Shown here in pieces: positions 1-11,900 of a stretch of 64,000 nucleotides of DNA; the stretch's first letter is position 1, and the number at the start of each line of letters is the position of its first letter. The notes under the pieces were generated by a model. That model was given only the letters and a program-made list of their open reading frames with translations. It searched no databases and was not told where the DNA came from. Origin of the DNA: Synanceia verrucosa (lineage: Eukaryota > Chordata > Actinopteri > Perciformes > Synanceiidae); assembly GCA_029721515.1 (NCBI GenBank), contig CM056550.1, positions 17,669,119 through 17,733,118 on the forward strand, read 5' to 3'. The translations under genes were made by a program, and so were the position numbers.

Positions 1-224
1 GTGACCGATCAATCGAGTATCTAATAGAAGTTGGCGGTGAAGTTTCACTTTATCCTAATTTTACTTTAGCTTTGGTTTCCTGCAGCGTCTTACAGCACCT
101 GGAAGCACAAACCTCTGCCACCACTACAGATAAATATCTGTGTCAGTTCTTTGTCTGGACGTCCCCTGGCTCAACATATTTACATTTTCTTTTCACTTTT
201 CATCCTTTTTATTTGTTCCTGCAG

Positions 225-1697
225 GACGAGACCGGAGCTTACCTGATCGACAGGGACCCCACGTACTTCGGCCCCATCCTGAACTACCTTCGGCACGGGA
301 AGCTGATCATGGATAAAAACCTGGCTGAGGAAGGTGAAAGAGTCGTTATCTATAAATGAGCATTAATTCACAGTGTATGGAAACCAAACAGTGACTCGTT
401 ATTTCATGTCAGGTGTTCTCGAGGAAGCCGAGTTCTACAACATCGCGTCTCTGGTGCGTCTGGTGAAAGAGAGGATACGGGACAACGAGAACCGAACGTC
501 TCAGGTTCAGAAAACAGGATGATTCTGTCCTCCAGGCTTGGTTTGTGTTTGTGTGCACATCACTGATGTTTCCCTGTGTTTCCTCAGGGTCCGGTGAAGC
601 ATGTCTATCGAGTACTGCAGTGCCAAGAGGAGGAGCTCACTCAGATGGTCTCAACCATGTCAGACGGTTGGAAGTTTGAGCAGGTGCAGAAAATACTGCT
701 TTTCTTTTTTCCTCCTCTTGTTGTGTTTGAGTTCAGCTTCAGAGCTTCAGAGCTGCCTTCAAAAAAAAAAAAAAAACACCTAAATATATATCTGTCTTCA
801 GCTCATTAGCATCGGCTCGTCTTATAACTACGGCAACGAGGACCAGGCCGAGTTTCTATGTGTCGTTTCCCGAGAACTCAACAACTCCACCAACGGCATC
901 GTCATCGAGCCCACCGAGAAGGCCAAGGTGAGGATGGTCTTTGTTTTTCATTTGACAGCCTTTAGAAAGTCCCGTCTGTCGTCTTCTTTTTGAGGAGCAG
1001 CTAGTTTCACCTCTTCAGGCCTTTAAAATACTTTACTCCAACAGTATGAGAAGTGATTAATCCACTGCTGAAAATAGCATGTTTTTCCTCCTGTTTGAAA
1101 AACAAAACCTAATTTAAAAAAAATTACAGCGTCCAGCTGTTTTACTGAGTCTACCATTTTAAACTAGAAGAATAGAATTGTCATAATATAATGGTATAAT
1201 ATAATTGTCATTACATCATTGAACAAAGAAATTGTAAGGCTTTCTCCTTTTCAGTGTACAAGAATGTAAATACAGAATAATTGCATTATATACAAATATG
1301 AATGTGTATTTAGAACAAGGATAAAATACTGAAAATGTAAACAGGAAATACAGACTATGTACAGAATAAATAAATGTGTGTTTGCTAGAGGAGCAGCAGT
1401 GGCTGTTCGAGGTGTTTAATAAACACGTTCAGTGCAGAGATATTCCCTGTTTGCTCATTCAAAATGAGACACAGTTAACATAGATTAAAAATCAATGATA
1501 ATTATGAGCAATTAATCAAAATTTAATCATGTGACAGCCCTGGTAAATATACACATTTCAGAGGTTTTCTTCCTGTAGAGATTATTTGTTTACCCCAGCT
1601 TTAGTTGCCTTGAATTAACAGATTTTTAGGTATTTATTTGCCGTATTCTTCCTCTTCCTCCCCACAGATCCTTCAGGAGCGAGGCTCGAGGATGTAG
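225..1697 (+). CDS. kctd2: kctd2, BTB/POZ-domain protein KCTD2 (3' part, 5 exons)
   Basis: KCTD2 belongs to the KCTD2/5/17 group of BTB proteins that assemble as pentamers and act as substrate adaptors for cullin-3 ubiquitin ligases. Coding exons read as 225-333, 413-504, 588-683, 802-927 and 1668-1697, all with AG/GT borders and consistent phase, giving 150 residues plus stop. The first exon starts with [17 protein letters not shown], the second half of the BTB domain; the exon(s) with the start and the WVRLNVGGT part lie left of the window. The rest ([31 protein letters not shown], ending ILQERGSRM) follows human KCTD2 as I remember it more closely than KCTD5 or KCTD17. The neighbour slc16a5 supports kctd2, since the two are close on human 17q25. 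No frameshift or odd codon is seen. Confidence 0.93.
1170..1380 (-). repeat. LINE-tail-like fragment in last kctd2 intron
   Basis: The last kctd2 intron (928-1667) holds AT-rich sequence of the type 'aatagaattgtcat...attgaacaaagaaattgt', which resembles the antisense 3' tail of fish L2/CR1-type LINEs, followed by 'atacagaataaataaatg'. No coding part remains. Recognised by familiarity only. Confidence 0.35.
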
Positions 1698-4600
1698 AGG
1701 CCCAGACGCTGAGCTGAAAAACACTTTATCAACGAAAACACAAACATTTTCTCCAGTTTTCATCATGAGTTTATCCCCGTACCTCTGCATCGTCTCCATC
1801 GTCCCTCCTCCTCCTCAGCGGGTGGGCTACCTGACACCTCCTTCTCCTCCTCCTCCGTCACCGGCTGTGAAACACTTCTTCAGGAGGAGCTTAAAAGGGA
1901 TACAAGTGAGTGGTTTTCCCTCCTAGCAGCTGTTTTTGATGGTCAGTGTCGCTGATCTGCTGATGTCGGCAGCTCGTCACCGTCAGCGGATGAATCATCA
2001 CCTTCATCATCATCACTTGAACATTCGGCGCCGTCGACGCAGCAGAAATCTCCTCAGGACATAAAGGAACGACACAGACTGAGCCTGTCGATGGCGACCT
2101 GATGTCTGAGAAGCCGAGCCAGCAGGACGGCGGTTCGAGTCCCGGTCGCTCTGGTTTTCCTCAGAAACACGATGGTGCAGACTCGTACAGTCTTGGGTCG
2201 GCGCCGCTGGAAGACATCCTCCTGTTTCCTGTTTCCTGTCTGATGTGCTCTCTCCTCCCCAGGGAGGAAATTTGGGATATTTTCTGCGCAAAAAGAAAAA
2301 GAAAAAAAAAACCTTGTGTACAACTTGTCAAGGCATGTGAGGAATCTATATAACTCTATATAGGCTACATGATGAAATTATATGAAATGCAAAAGGTGTA
2401 ATTACTGATTTCTGTATCATAGTTGTCATATATTTACATATAGTCTGTTGAAAGGACGGGGGCTGATATCACTCCTCCTCCCTGGTTACATGTGTGTGAT
2501 GCAGCGGTGCCTCTTTGCTTTTCTGTCCACCACTGAAATATCACGTTTTTTCAGCTGCACGTTTTCTGTAGTGATCCTCAACAAAAAAAAATAAGTTTTC
2601 TCTTAAATCTCCTACTTTGCATATCTTAAAATTGTAATTAGGGAGAAGAAAGCTGTCGTTCGTCCAGGCGTGGCCCGTTTGTTCGCTGCCTCAAACCCCC
2701 TGAAGCTCCCTCTCCTCATGTCCACTCTCTTGTAGCATTGAGCTGAATCGCTTAAAGACGACGCAGAAATTTACAGGCTGTAAGCGAACCTGCCACCAGT
2801 TTCCTGAGCTTCGGAGTGAAGCCTTTATTGTATTTCAGATGTTGTGTGACTGTGATTTTTTTTTTCTGGCTAAAAGTATATTTCTGCAGAAATCTGCTTG
2901 GCGTTAAGCTGACCTTAAAAACTGTCTGCACAGAGCTCTGATTTACAGTGAAACTGAACGAGCGTCAGGCTTTGAAGTGATGAAATGATTTCTAACTTAT
3001 GGGCCAATGTGTGTTTAAAACTAAAGAGAGCTAAAGATAATTAACTGATGAGCCGACTGACAGAAAATCAGAAAATGTTTTATGTCATTTTAAATGAAAT
3101 ATGTCTTCCATGGCCATTTTCCACTATTTTCTTTCTTTTCTTTTTAGACTAAATTATTAATAATTTATTATAATCGTTAGTTGCAGCCATAACTGTCCAA
3201 ACTGTGGAGCTGTGTTGTTTTTAAAATTCATATTTTAGTCTATGAAGTGTTAGGAAATAGTGAAAAGTGCAGAAGAGTCCATGGTAAAAAAAAAAAAGTC
3301 AACTTAAAATGATATAAAACAGAAAAAACAGCATTTTCCACATTTGAGAAACTGAAGCTGGTGTTTTTCTGTCATTTAAATAAAAGCAGTTTTTCTGTCG
3401 GTTTGTCCCTCAGCTAGACGACATCATAATGTTGTTTCTGGTGTAAAAGCAGCCCAGCCTTCATGCACATATCAGATTAAAGCCCCTGTTGCAGACTGAA
3501 CCCCCTGCTTTTAAAAGGAACCTTTCTTTGTGTAGAGAACATATTTGATGCAGTTATGTTTATATCAAGCATGAACAAAAAAAAAGAAATAATGGACCTG
3601 TGTTCAGTCAGGATCAAACTTTGATGTGACTTCTTCTTCTTCCTCTTTGTTGTTTTTTTTTCCCGTTTTACTGTGGCGACCTGAACGCCTCGTCCAGTAG
3701 CTCTCTGTTTCCTCCCTCCTCGTTTCTCTGGCTCTTTTATTGAAGCAGCTCGGCTCTTTTTTTTTTTTGTTGTTTCCCCGTCGTCTCGGTCCAGTGTCGT
3801 GCCTTTTGACCTGTGTTGTGCACAGTTGTTCCCCTCTTATCACGAGGTGTGATTCGCTCTTCGGCTTGTTTTATTTTCTGACACCAACACAGTGGAAATG
3901 ATGGGCAGCCTGCTGCTGGTTTGTGTTTTTACCAAAACTGGAGGGAGCAGATAGTTTCTCCTCCTCTGCTTTTATCTTAGTAAAACTCCAGCAGTGACCC
4001 TCGACCACTAAATCAATTCGACTATAAACTCGCCTCCTTCTTTTGTTTTTATTTTTTCCTCCAATGATCCTATAATCAACCTTTTTAAGCACTTAATGTT
4101 CCCCTCACCTTCGTTAGATCTTCCTCTGGTTGTTCAGTAGCTCACTGGTTCCCAAACTGAGGGTCTGGGCCCCAAAAGAGGTCGCAAGTTGCAAAACAAA
4201 ATGCTTTTTTCCCGCCAGTCTTTCCTCTAAATATAGCTGTTACTGTTATTTTCTTGATTAATCGGTTAGTTTGGTCTAAAGATGACGTCCTCAAATAAGA
4301 CTATAGAAGAAAATATTCACATTTAAGAAGCTGCAATTAGATTTTTTTTCTTATAAAACAGCTCAAACCAATAAATGGATTATCAAAGTAGTTGATTCAT
4401 GTAGTAGTTGACAGCCAATCGATTAATCGCAGAGATCTGAGCAGCAACCGTTAAGTACAATGTTGTGCAGACGTTCCTGTTCCCCAGAGGATGAGCTTTT
4501 CTTACTTTAGTGTGTCTCTAAAAATACTTTTGGTTTATCCTAATTAACAGTATGTTAGCATGCTAATGTGCTAACATAGCAGCAAATAGTTTCACTGAAT

Positions 4601-6172
4601 CTATTCACAAATCAAATACGATTGTTAAAGTTTGGGAAGCGCTGAACTTTTATTAAACTGAACATTTTGAGCCAAACATCAGTTTTTTTTCTTCCCTTTT
4701 TCCTCTGAGCCGCACTCGTTAGTCCTCAAGATTATGTGCAATTTTAACAAATCTGCAAAAAAAATAAAAATATATATATATATGAATATCTCTGTTGTTT
4801 GGGCACGTGAAAACACACGAGAGCATGCGTTGTCATAGAGATTTCTGAGATGTGTTCTGTGTACTGATGGTGTCTGACCTCTGTGTTGTGATGCATGGCG
4901 GCGGAGCGACGGGCGGCATGGCTCTGTGGTCTGTAGGCGTAGATTTCTGGTGTGGAACAGCTCGACATGATGACATTATCCTCTGTTGTTTCTTAACGGT
5001 AGAATAACCCCCCCCCCTCCTTTTCTGACCTCTGACCTTTTGAAAGCGTTTAACCACAGCTCAACACACAAAAAGAGTTTTTTTTTTAACCCATGGGTCA
5101 TGTTGCCAGTTAACCTGTGAACACCTGCATGCGTCTGTGGACATGCACACCTGTACGCTCATTTAGAGGTATTGAAAAATGTCACCTATTAACCGTTGCT
5201 TTGTGTTCATTTATCAACAGTATTGATGTCAAATGTGAATATTGTCAACAGAGACTGTGGAGAAAAAAATGTTTGGAAGCTGACAAAACTTTTGTTTTTA
5301 TTTTTGTTTTTCTCGTCCGATTTGTTCGTTTCACTTTTTATTTATTTTATATTTTTTTGAATTTTGTCTACCGGTTGTTTCTTTACATGTAAGGAATTTT
5401 AACAAAACCCAGTCTGGTTTTTAATCATAAAATGTGTCCTGTGTTTTAAAAAAAACGTGCCTCGCTGACTGTTTGTTTCCTGTTTTCTGCAGATTTAAAA
5501 AGATTTGAAGCTGCTGGATTATTCTGCTTTAAGGTTTAACGTCACATGCATCCTAGGAAACAGAACATTTATGAATTCTTTATTCTTTTCAAGGGTCAGT
5601 TCATATATCACTGACATTTTTGAGAAATCAGCATCCAGTGCAACACAAAGGAGGTAAACTACTTTTGGTTTATAAGCTTTTTGTGTATAAGAGGTCATAT
5701 TAAGACAGAGTGTATTGAAACATCAGTAAAAGTCAGATACATGTAGTAGAATAAGTAAACTTAAATATAAAACAATTTAGTGCATGATACTGAGAGTGCT
5801 ATACTTATAGAAAAAGTACTACTAAGTAATAGTACACATTATATTCTATATTATGTTACTTTCCCCTGGTTTTTCAGTAGTTCAATGGTTCCAAAACTGA
5901 GGGTCTTATAACTTTTATTATTATTGTTATTAATTATAATAATGTGTGTAATTTAGAACATGCATCTGTGATAATATAATATAATAATAATAATTATTAT
6001 TATTACCATTATTAGTATTATTATTTCTATTAATTATATTTTATTGTATTAATATTATATTATTAATGAGAGTAAAGTGTGTACTGTAGGACCTGCTGCT
6101 GCTGTGATGTTAGATAATCAATAGTAGTATTGATTATCATAAAGGTGCATGTCCTTTCATACAGTATGAAGC
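1698..6172 (+). other. kctd2 3' UTR and intergenic DNA
   Basis: No convincing coding exon is seen. The proximal part is probably kctd2 3' UTR; several AATAAA-like hexamers exist (for example near 3378), but the true polyadenylation site cannot be chosen. The stretch contains diverged fish repeats: 'gattaatcg' hAT-like remnants near 3020-3190 and 4240-4440, two related copies of a 'ggttcccaaactgagggtc' element (4140-4200 and 5863-5910), and AT-rich simple sequence at 5905-6065. Short open frames here have no recognisable protein features. Confidence 0.6.
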
Positions 6173-6440
6173 ATGCAGACTGTCCTCCTCCCCTCTGGCC
6201 GGTGTGTGGTGCAGCAGGACCGGGGCCCGCACAGCTCCTCCCTCCCCGCATCCGACACCCCCCAGGTCGGCCTCTTCAATCTCCTCCCACCGGGAGCGGC
6301 CTGGAGCTCCGAGCCGAGCGGCGGCAGACCCCCGGTCAGTCAGCGAGGACCGAGCCGGAGGACCACCGAGGATTCACCGAGGAGCCTGGGAGGACTGACG
6401 GGCAGCTGGACCACCTCCATCCATATTTATTTTTTAAAAA
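6173..6440 (+). promoter_or_regulatory. slc16a5: slc16a5 GC-rich first (untranslated) exon and promoter region
   Basis: A sudden GC-rich block with many CpGs stands out from the AT-rich surroundings and ends at a good donor (AAAAAAG|GTGAGT, exon end 6440). The next acceptor in line is at 8798-8799, before the coding exon of slc16a5, so this block is best read as a CpG-type promoter with the 5' UTR exon. No TATA box is obvious. The exact transcription start is not visible. Confidence 0.55.
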
Positions 6441-8134
6441 AGGTGAGTATATTTATTTATGTATTTATTCATAAATGCGCGGAAGAGGTTGGTGTTTAAA
6501 TGGCTTCCTCTTCTGCTCCGAAAGTGCTGATCCAGGGATGTCCAGACTGTTTGTGAAACCCTTCTGATGGAAAAAAAAGCAGGTCTGTGTGGAAGAAAGC
6601 TGCTCCACCAGTCAGCATGTATGAAGACACAGAAAACACTAATGAGGGATAAAACAGGGCAGTGATGGAGTCTGCGCTGCGTTTTCATCCAAAAACCAAC
6701 ACTGAGCTTTACGCGTCGCCACGTGTGTGATTGTGACTGAAACCCTGCGTGTTAATGCGGGTTAAAACCTGTTAAAACCTGCATGTGAGTGGAAATGTCA
6801 TGCTGCTGAAGACGAGTACTCAAATCCTCTCATCTGACATGTAAAACAGCCGACTGTTGCGCATCCCTTCACGGGTCTGTCCCGCTGCTCAGCATCACTG
6901 TGAATCATTCATCAAAGGCACAGGACAGCACAGTGACACTGGTGATTTATGATGACCCACAGGGCAGCATGTCATGGCTGTGCTGGATCAGGTTGCTCAC
7001 TGATCCATGACGCAGGGAGGACATGGGTGGATGGTTTATGAGCCTGAAACACTGTCCTGAGTGTGTTTCCACACTCCTCAAACACTCCTCTAACCATCTG
7101 CATGACCAAAATACCCTGTCTGTTACTCAAACAAACTCTTTAAAGGTCAATCTGAAGTGGGATTTTATATAATAAGGATAGTTAGGAGCGGAAAAAATAG
7201 ATATCTCATGTAATTTGTGTTTCTGCAAGCATGTTTACATGCTTTAATGTTCAGAATTAAAGCATGCATGCTGTTGTTGTTAATTAATATGTCGATTAAT
7301 TGATTAGTTGGTTTATAATAATTTAGAAAATGATGAAAAGACAATGTCGTCAACCCAGAGATATTCAGTTTACGGTTATAGAGGAGGAGAAAATATTCAC
7401 TTTTAAGAGGCTGACATCAGAGGATTAACTCTTGTATTGCAGTGGAGTTGTGCTGCTGTTAAACCGTCTAAATATTGCAGATTAATGACGTCACAAATGG
7501 ACAGAAATCCTTGTGGCTTGGTTCTAAATGCAGGCTGTGTGTGTGTGTTTTTCTGCAGATTGAACGTTTTACAGTATTTTTTACCTGATTTATGATATAA
7601 AGTACATGACAGTGTGGGACCTTTAATGGTGCATGAGGAGTGAACCTGTGGGTCGTGACGGACCAGGATTAGTCTTTTAAACCACTGATGTTGGTGAAAT
7701 GTGTGATTTCATTTGTGTGGCTGGGTTTGTTTGGAAGAGAGCCTTCTTGTGTCCTGGGCAGTTGACTTAATGGAGCCTCTATGTGAAACACTATTGTTTG
7801 TGTGAAAGTATTAGTGAAATACTGCAGTATTCAGGCGTCACACAGTATTTGTAGCACTAGCTGAGCAGATGCTGCTCTGCTCGCTCGCTGGCACATCTGG
7901 AAATGATGTCGAGTGTTTTGGGTTCATTCTGTGCAGCTTTTCTCCAGAGGTCCGTTCATTCATAAGGCTGTGTTTTAGTCAGTTTCCCCCCAGTTATCTC
8001 TCACTCCTGGGTGTGATTTAAAATGCTGATAAACTTGTTGCACATGATTCCATCTGTCATCAATGTCGGCATTTTTTTCTCATTTTCAGAGGCTTTTGTT
8101 TAGCTTTGCTTCTTCAGTTACCTTCACTTAAATC

Positions 8135-8137
<3 letters not shown>

Positions 8138-8192
<55 letters not shown>
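8138..8192. repeat. (TA)n microsatellite
   Basis: Uninterrupted alternating TA for about 55 bases, directly followed by TA-rich tandem repeats. Confidence 0.97.
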
Positions 8193-8194
<2 letters not shown>

Positions 8195-8399
8195 TATAGA
8201 ATTATATGTATATTTGTATATCTGGAAGTATACTTCTAACAATAATATATCACATTTACAGTATATAAACAAGTAAATAATATATAAGAATAATATATAG
8301 TATTTTCAGTACATGCATAAGTATATAATATATAGAAGAGAATAGTTTTTATTTCCATTCTTTTCTACGGTATAACATAATATATAATATTTAGCGTAT

Positions 8400-8600
8400 A
8401 ACATGATAATAATATTTGCAGTAGATACAGAATTATATAATATATAACATAAGATTTAATATTTGCAGTATATACAGAATTATTTAATGTATAACATAAT
8501 ATTTAATATTTTCAGTATATACAGAAGTAAATAATATATAACATAATACATAATATTTACAGTATATACAGAATAATATAATATATAACGTGTATATATA
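8400..8600. repeat. 47-bp AT-rich tandem repeat
   Basis: The motif 'cagtatatacaga' recurs at 8419, 8466, 8513 and 8560, an exact 47-bp step, each time followed by a run of 'ataatatataacataat' type. More diverged copies extend left to about 8230. Located about 200 bp before the first coding exon of slc16a5. Confidence 0.85.
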
Positions 8601-8829
8601 TATAATAATAATAATAATGATGGCGTTTTTGTAATTAGTGCAAACAGAGTGAAAGAGAATGATTGACAGTGCAGTGATGTTAATTCAGTTCAATTTGGGG
8701 GGTTGGAGGCTGTGAATGTTAGAGTCAGTGGGATCATCCTCTGGGGACCATGAAAAGCATCCTCTGCTCTACCTGACGGCTTGTTTCCTGTTGCTCCAGG
8801 TGTCCCTGGGGTCCGGCCGTCACAGTGAC

Positions 8830-8907
8830 ATGGGCAGCCAGAGCAGTGTTAGCACACCCTGCAGAGCTAACAGAGGCGCCGGTCCTGAAGGGCAGAGCAC
8901 AGAATGA
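8830..8907 (+). CDS. Upstream ORF (25 aa) overlapping the slc16a5 start
   Basis: In the exon beginning at 8800, the first ATG (8830; G at -3 and G at +4, a good Kozak context) opens a 25-codon frame. Its TGA stop (8905-8907) overlaps the ATG at 8904 as ATGA. It has no protein-family similarity that I recognise and is read as a regulatory uORF rather than a gene. It would reduce or re-direct initiation at 8904, or favour the in-frame ATG at 8961. Confidence 0.5.
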   Translation: MGSQSSVSTPCRANRGAGPEGQSTE

Positions 8908-11900
8908 CTCAGAGGAATGGCATCAGGGGGACGAGCGAGCGCCACCTCCACCCAGAGGTCATGGAGGACGTGGAGCAGGCCGACGGAGTGGAGGAAGTCA
9001 ACGCCGGTGAGTCTGAGGAGGGTGGCGAGCCGGGAGCCGCCGCCGCCGTCACGGCTCCAGATGGCGGCTGGGGCTGGGTGGTACTGGCTGCCACCATCAT
9101 CGTCCTGGCTTTGACCCTGGCGTTCCCGTCCTGCGTGGGGATCTTCTACACCGACCTGCAGAACGAGTTCCACGCCACCAACAGCGAGACCTCGTGGGTG
9201 CCCTCCATCATGACGTCAGTGCTCCACGCAGGAGGTAAAGCAGGTCAACGGGGAACTTTTGAGTTAATGTTTCACTTTAATGCCGCTGCACACTTCATGT
9301 TTCCTGATGTGTCACTCTGAATCACCCCCCTCGGCCTCGGCATCTTCAGTTCTCACCTGCTGCTGTTGTTCGGTGGGAAATGTGAGACCTGAGGCAGAAA
9401 TCTGTGTGTGTTTTCATGTGTCGTGCTGCTTCGCTGTTGATTTAAAGGAGATTATTTCATGAGAAAGTGCAGCTGCCTTCTTACCCACAGCTCAGAGGGA
9501 CCTTAGTGGGCTGCACATCAAGACCTCAGGGTTACAAAGAAGCACAGCGGTGTGACCAGCGGTAGCTTATGGTTTAATTATATGATTATATATATACATT
9601 TAACTCTCTGGGGCTTTCAGACGACCTTTAGGAACTTTTTTTGTCATATTTTAATCACTAGCACTGAATATAAAACAGAAAAACGTCACTTAGCGTTCTT
9701 TTTTCAGTCATCCAACAGATTTCTTTTGTCCCTGCGATATTTAAAACTCTTAAAAAAGCATTTTTGCCTCAGTTACAGATACATGCATTTCCTGTGACTG
9801 CTTCACAATAAAAGCCCCACCCGTGTTTCATTGACTATAAATCTGAATCAGCTTTATTGGCTTTCAGGTTGCTCTGAAAGTACTTCTACTGAACTAACAG
9901 TTAAACACAAGCACAAGGAACCTGAGCGACGCTAACACCTACACTGACGACTATGTACACAGACGGAGAATTTTGCATTGTTACAGCAGCAAAGTGGACA
10001 GAGCAACATTACAAGAAAGACCTGTTAGAAAAAATAAGAAGCAATGACATGAGTAAGACAAGCATAAGCAGGAAAATGTCACAGTAAATAGGAAAATAGG
10101 TAAACAATAAGCAATATAGATCAGAAAACTATGTATAAATGTCATAAAGACAAAGAGAAGTAGTAGTGATCCTGCACATTAATAGATTAAAATATTGCAC
10201 CTTGCGTGTCTTTCTATAGGTGTAAAAACAACAACACAACAACAACAGGCTTTAGGTATATGAGGTTATTTGACAGTATATACTGTACAGCCTGCTTGTG
10301 TTCATAATGACAATGATGATAGTTGAATTTCAAAGGAGACGGTGTGCGTATAAACTATAAAAATGTCACAGAAACAGTGGAAATGTTGGGTTTGCATGAG
10401 CAGTAACTCAATATGGCTGCAGGAGAGCGGACAGTAAACAGAGAGGTTGACTTCACTGAGATAAAATGAAAAGCATGACGGACATGATGCAACATTTCCT
10501 GTGAGCCACTTGTTCTCTGCCTGATTTCCTCCTCTGTGTGCAGGTTTTGTGCCTGTAAGAGATTTCCTTGTAAAAACAGTGAAAAATAGAATGGAGTTTG
10601 GTTTGGGGAGGAGAATTCAGGCCTTTCAGTGGCATTTCTCTTCGTTAGAAGGATTAAAAACAGGTTTTTTTAAGATGTTAGTGGAAATCTGAGTGGGAGG
10701 ATAGAGGCAAATAATTGGTAGGTAACATGAGGTGGTAACTCTAGTTTTCTAAGCAGTTCAGGAGGTCAGAGGGTGTGATAATAGCTCACAGTTCTCATGA
10801 TTTCTGCAGACAGGAATGCTTTAATCTTGGACATTTTCCTGAGCTGACAGAAATGTGGCACGACTTTCAGGTTTGAGTCGCTGTGAATCCTGTGGACTGA
10901 AGAATCCACCAAGCTGTCAGGTTAGCTGACCTAAAAGTAAGGTACGCTCACGACTTGAAAGGAACATGATGGATGGGATCTACCGGTGGAAATACAGTGT
11001 CATATTCATAACAAAGCTTTGACACAAACCAGCAGACACAGGCTGTGTTCAATATCACACACTGCATACTGTGCACTAAATTAACATTTAACCCTTGTTG
11101 TGTTGCCTTAAGGTCAAAAATGACCCGGTCACCATGTTTAACAGCAGAGAAGAAAAAAATCTTTTCTGGTATTTTATTGTTGAATTCCTCATTACAGAAA
11201 ATATAAGAATATATCGCTGTTTTTTCCCCTCAATACAGTTTTCTTAGGCTATCTCTTGCTAATAAATGTTTTTAATAATTATAATAATAACAGTAATTTA
11301 TGATTTCATTTAAGAAAACAGTTTTTGTAATTAAAACAAATGGCGTTCGGTGATTAAATGCAGAATAACGGGTTGCTTATTCATGCAAAACAATTTTTGG
11401 GTTAAAATAAATATATTTTTATCATGACAAGTATACAGAATGTCAGCTGTTAGCAGCAGACCGCTAACAAACTAAAAAAAAAAAAGTCTTCTCTGCATCA
11501 CTTGATCAGGACGTCAGCGTCTGATCTGCAGCTGAATGAAAGCAGTGTAAGTTAAAGTAGACAGTACGACATCATTCATGGGATGTCCCGATCCAATATT
11601 GATATCAGATATTGGTCCGATATCAGAAAAAAAAATTGAGTACCGGAATATATGCATGCCTGCATCGGAATATTAGCACTTTGATACCATCAGTCCAGAT
11701 TTTATTCTCTTCAGTTGTAGAATATTCTTATGTTTAAGTTTAACTAGTGGTTATTTTACACTTTAAAAATAGATTTTTGTTTTTTTTTTGGATTTATTGA
11801 GGTTATTTTTCATGGTCTTCTAAATTATTGTAATTTTTTTTATTTTATTTTTATTTATTTTATTCAATTGTATAATATTCTTCTGTTTAATGTTAAAATT

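Larger units (their letters stand above)
6441..8799 (+). other. Intron in slc16a5 5' UTR
   Basis: Inferred intron between the untranslated exon and the first coding exon. It contains a 'gattaattgattag...gatattcagttta' hAT-like remnant (about 7280-7430), a long TA run and a 47-bp tandem repeat (listed separately). No coding signal was recognised. Confidence 0.5.

Noticed and set aside
2080..2160. GGTTCGAGTCCC, identical to a tRNA B box
   Set aside because: The flanking T-stem does not pair properly, no 7-bp acceptor stem and no A box can be placed, so neither a tRNA nor a clear SINE can be supported.
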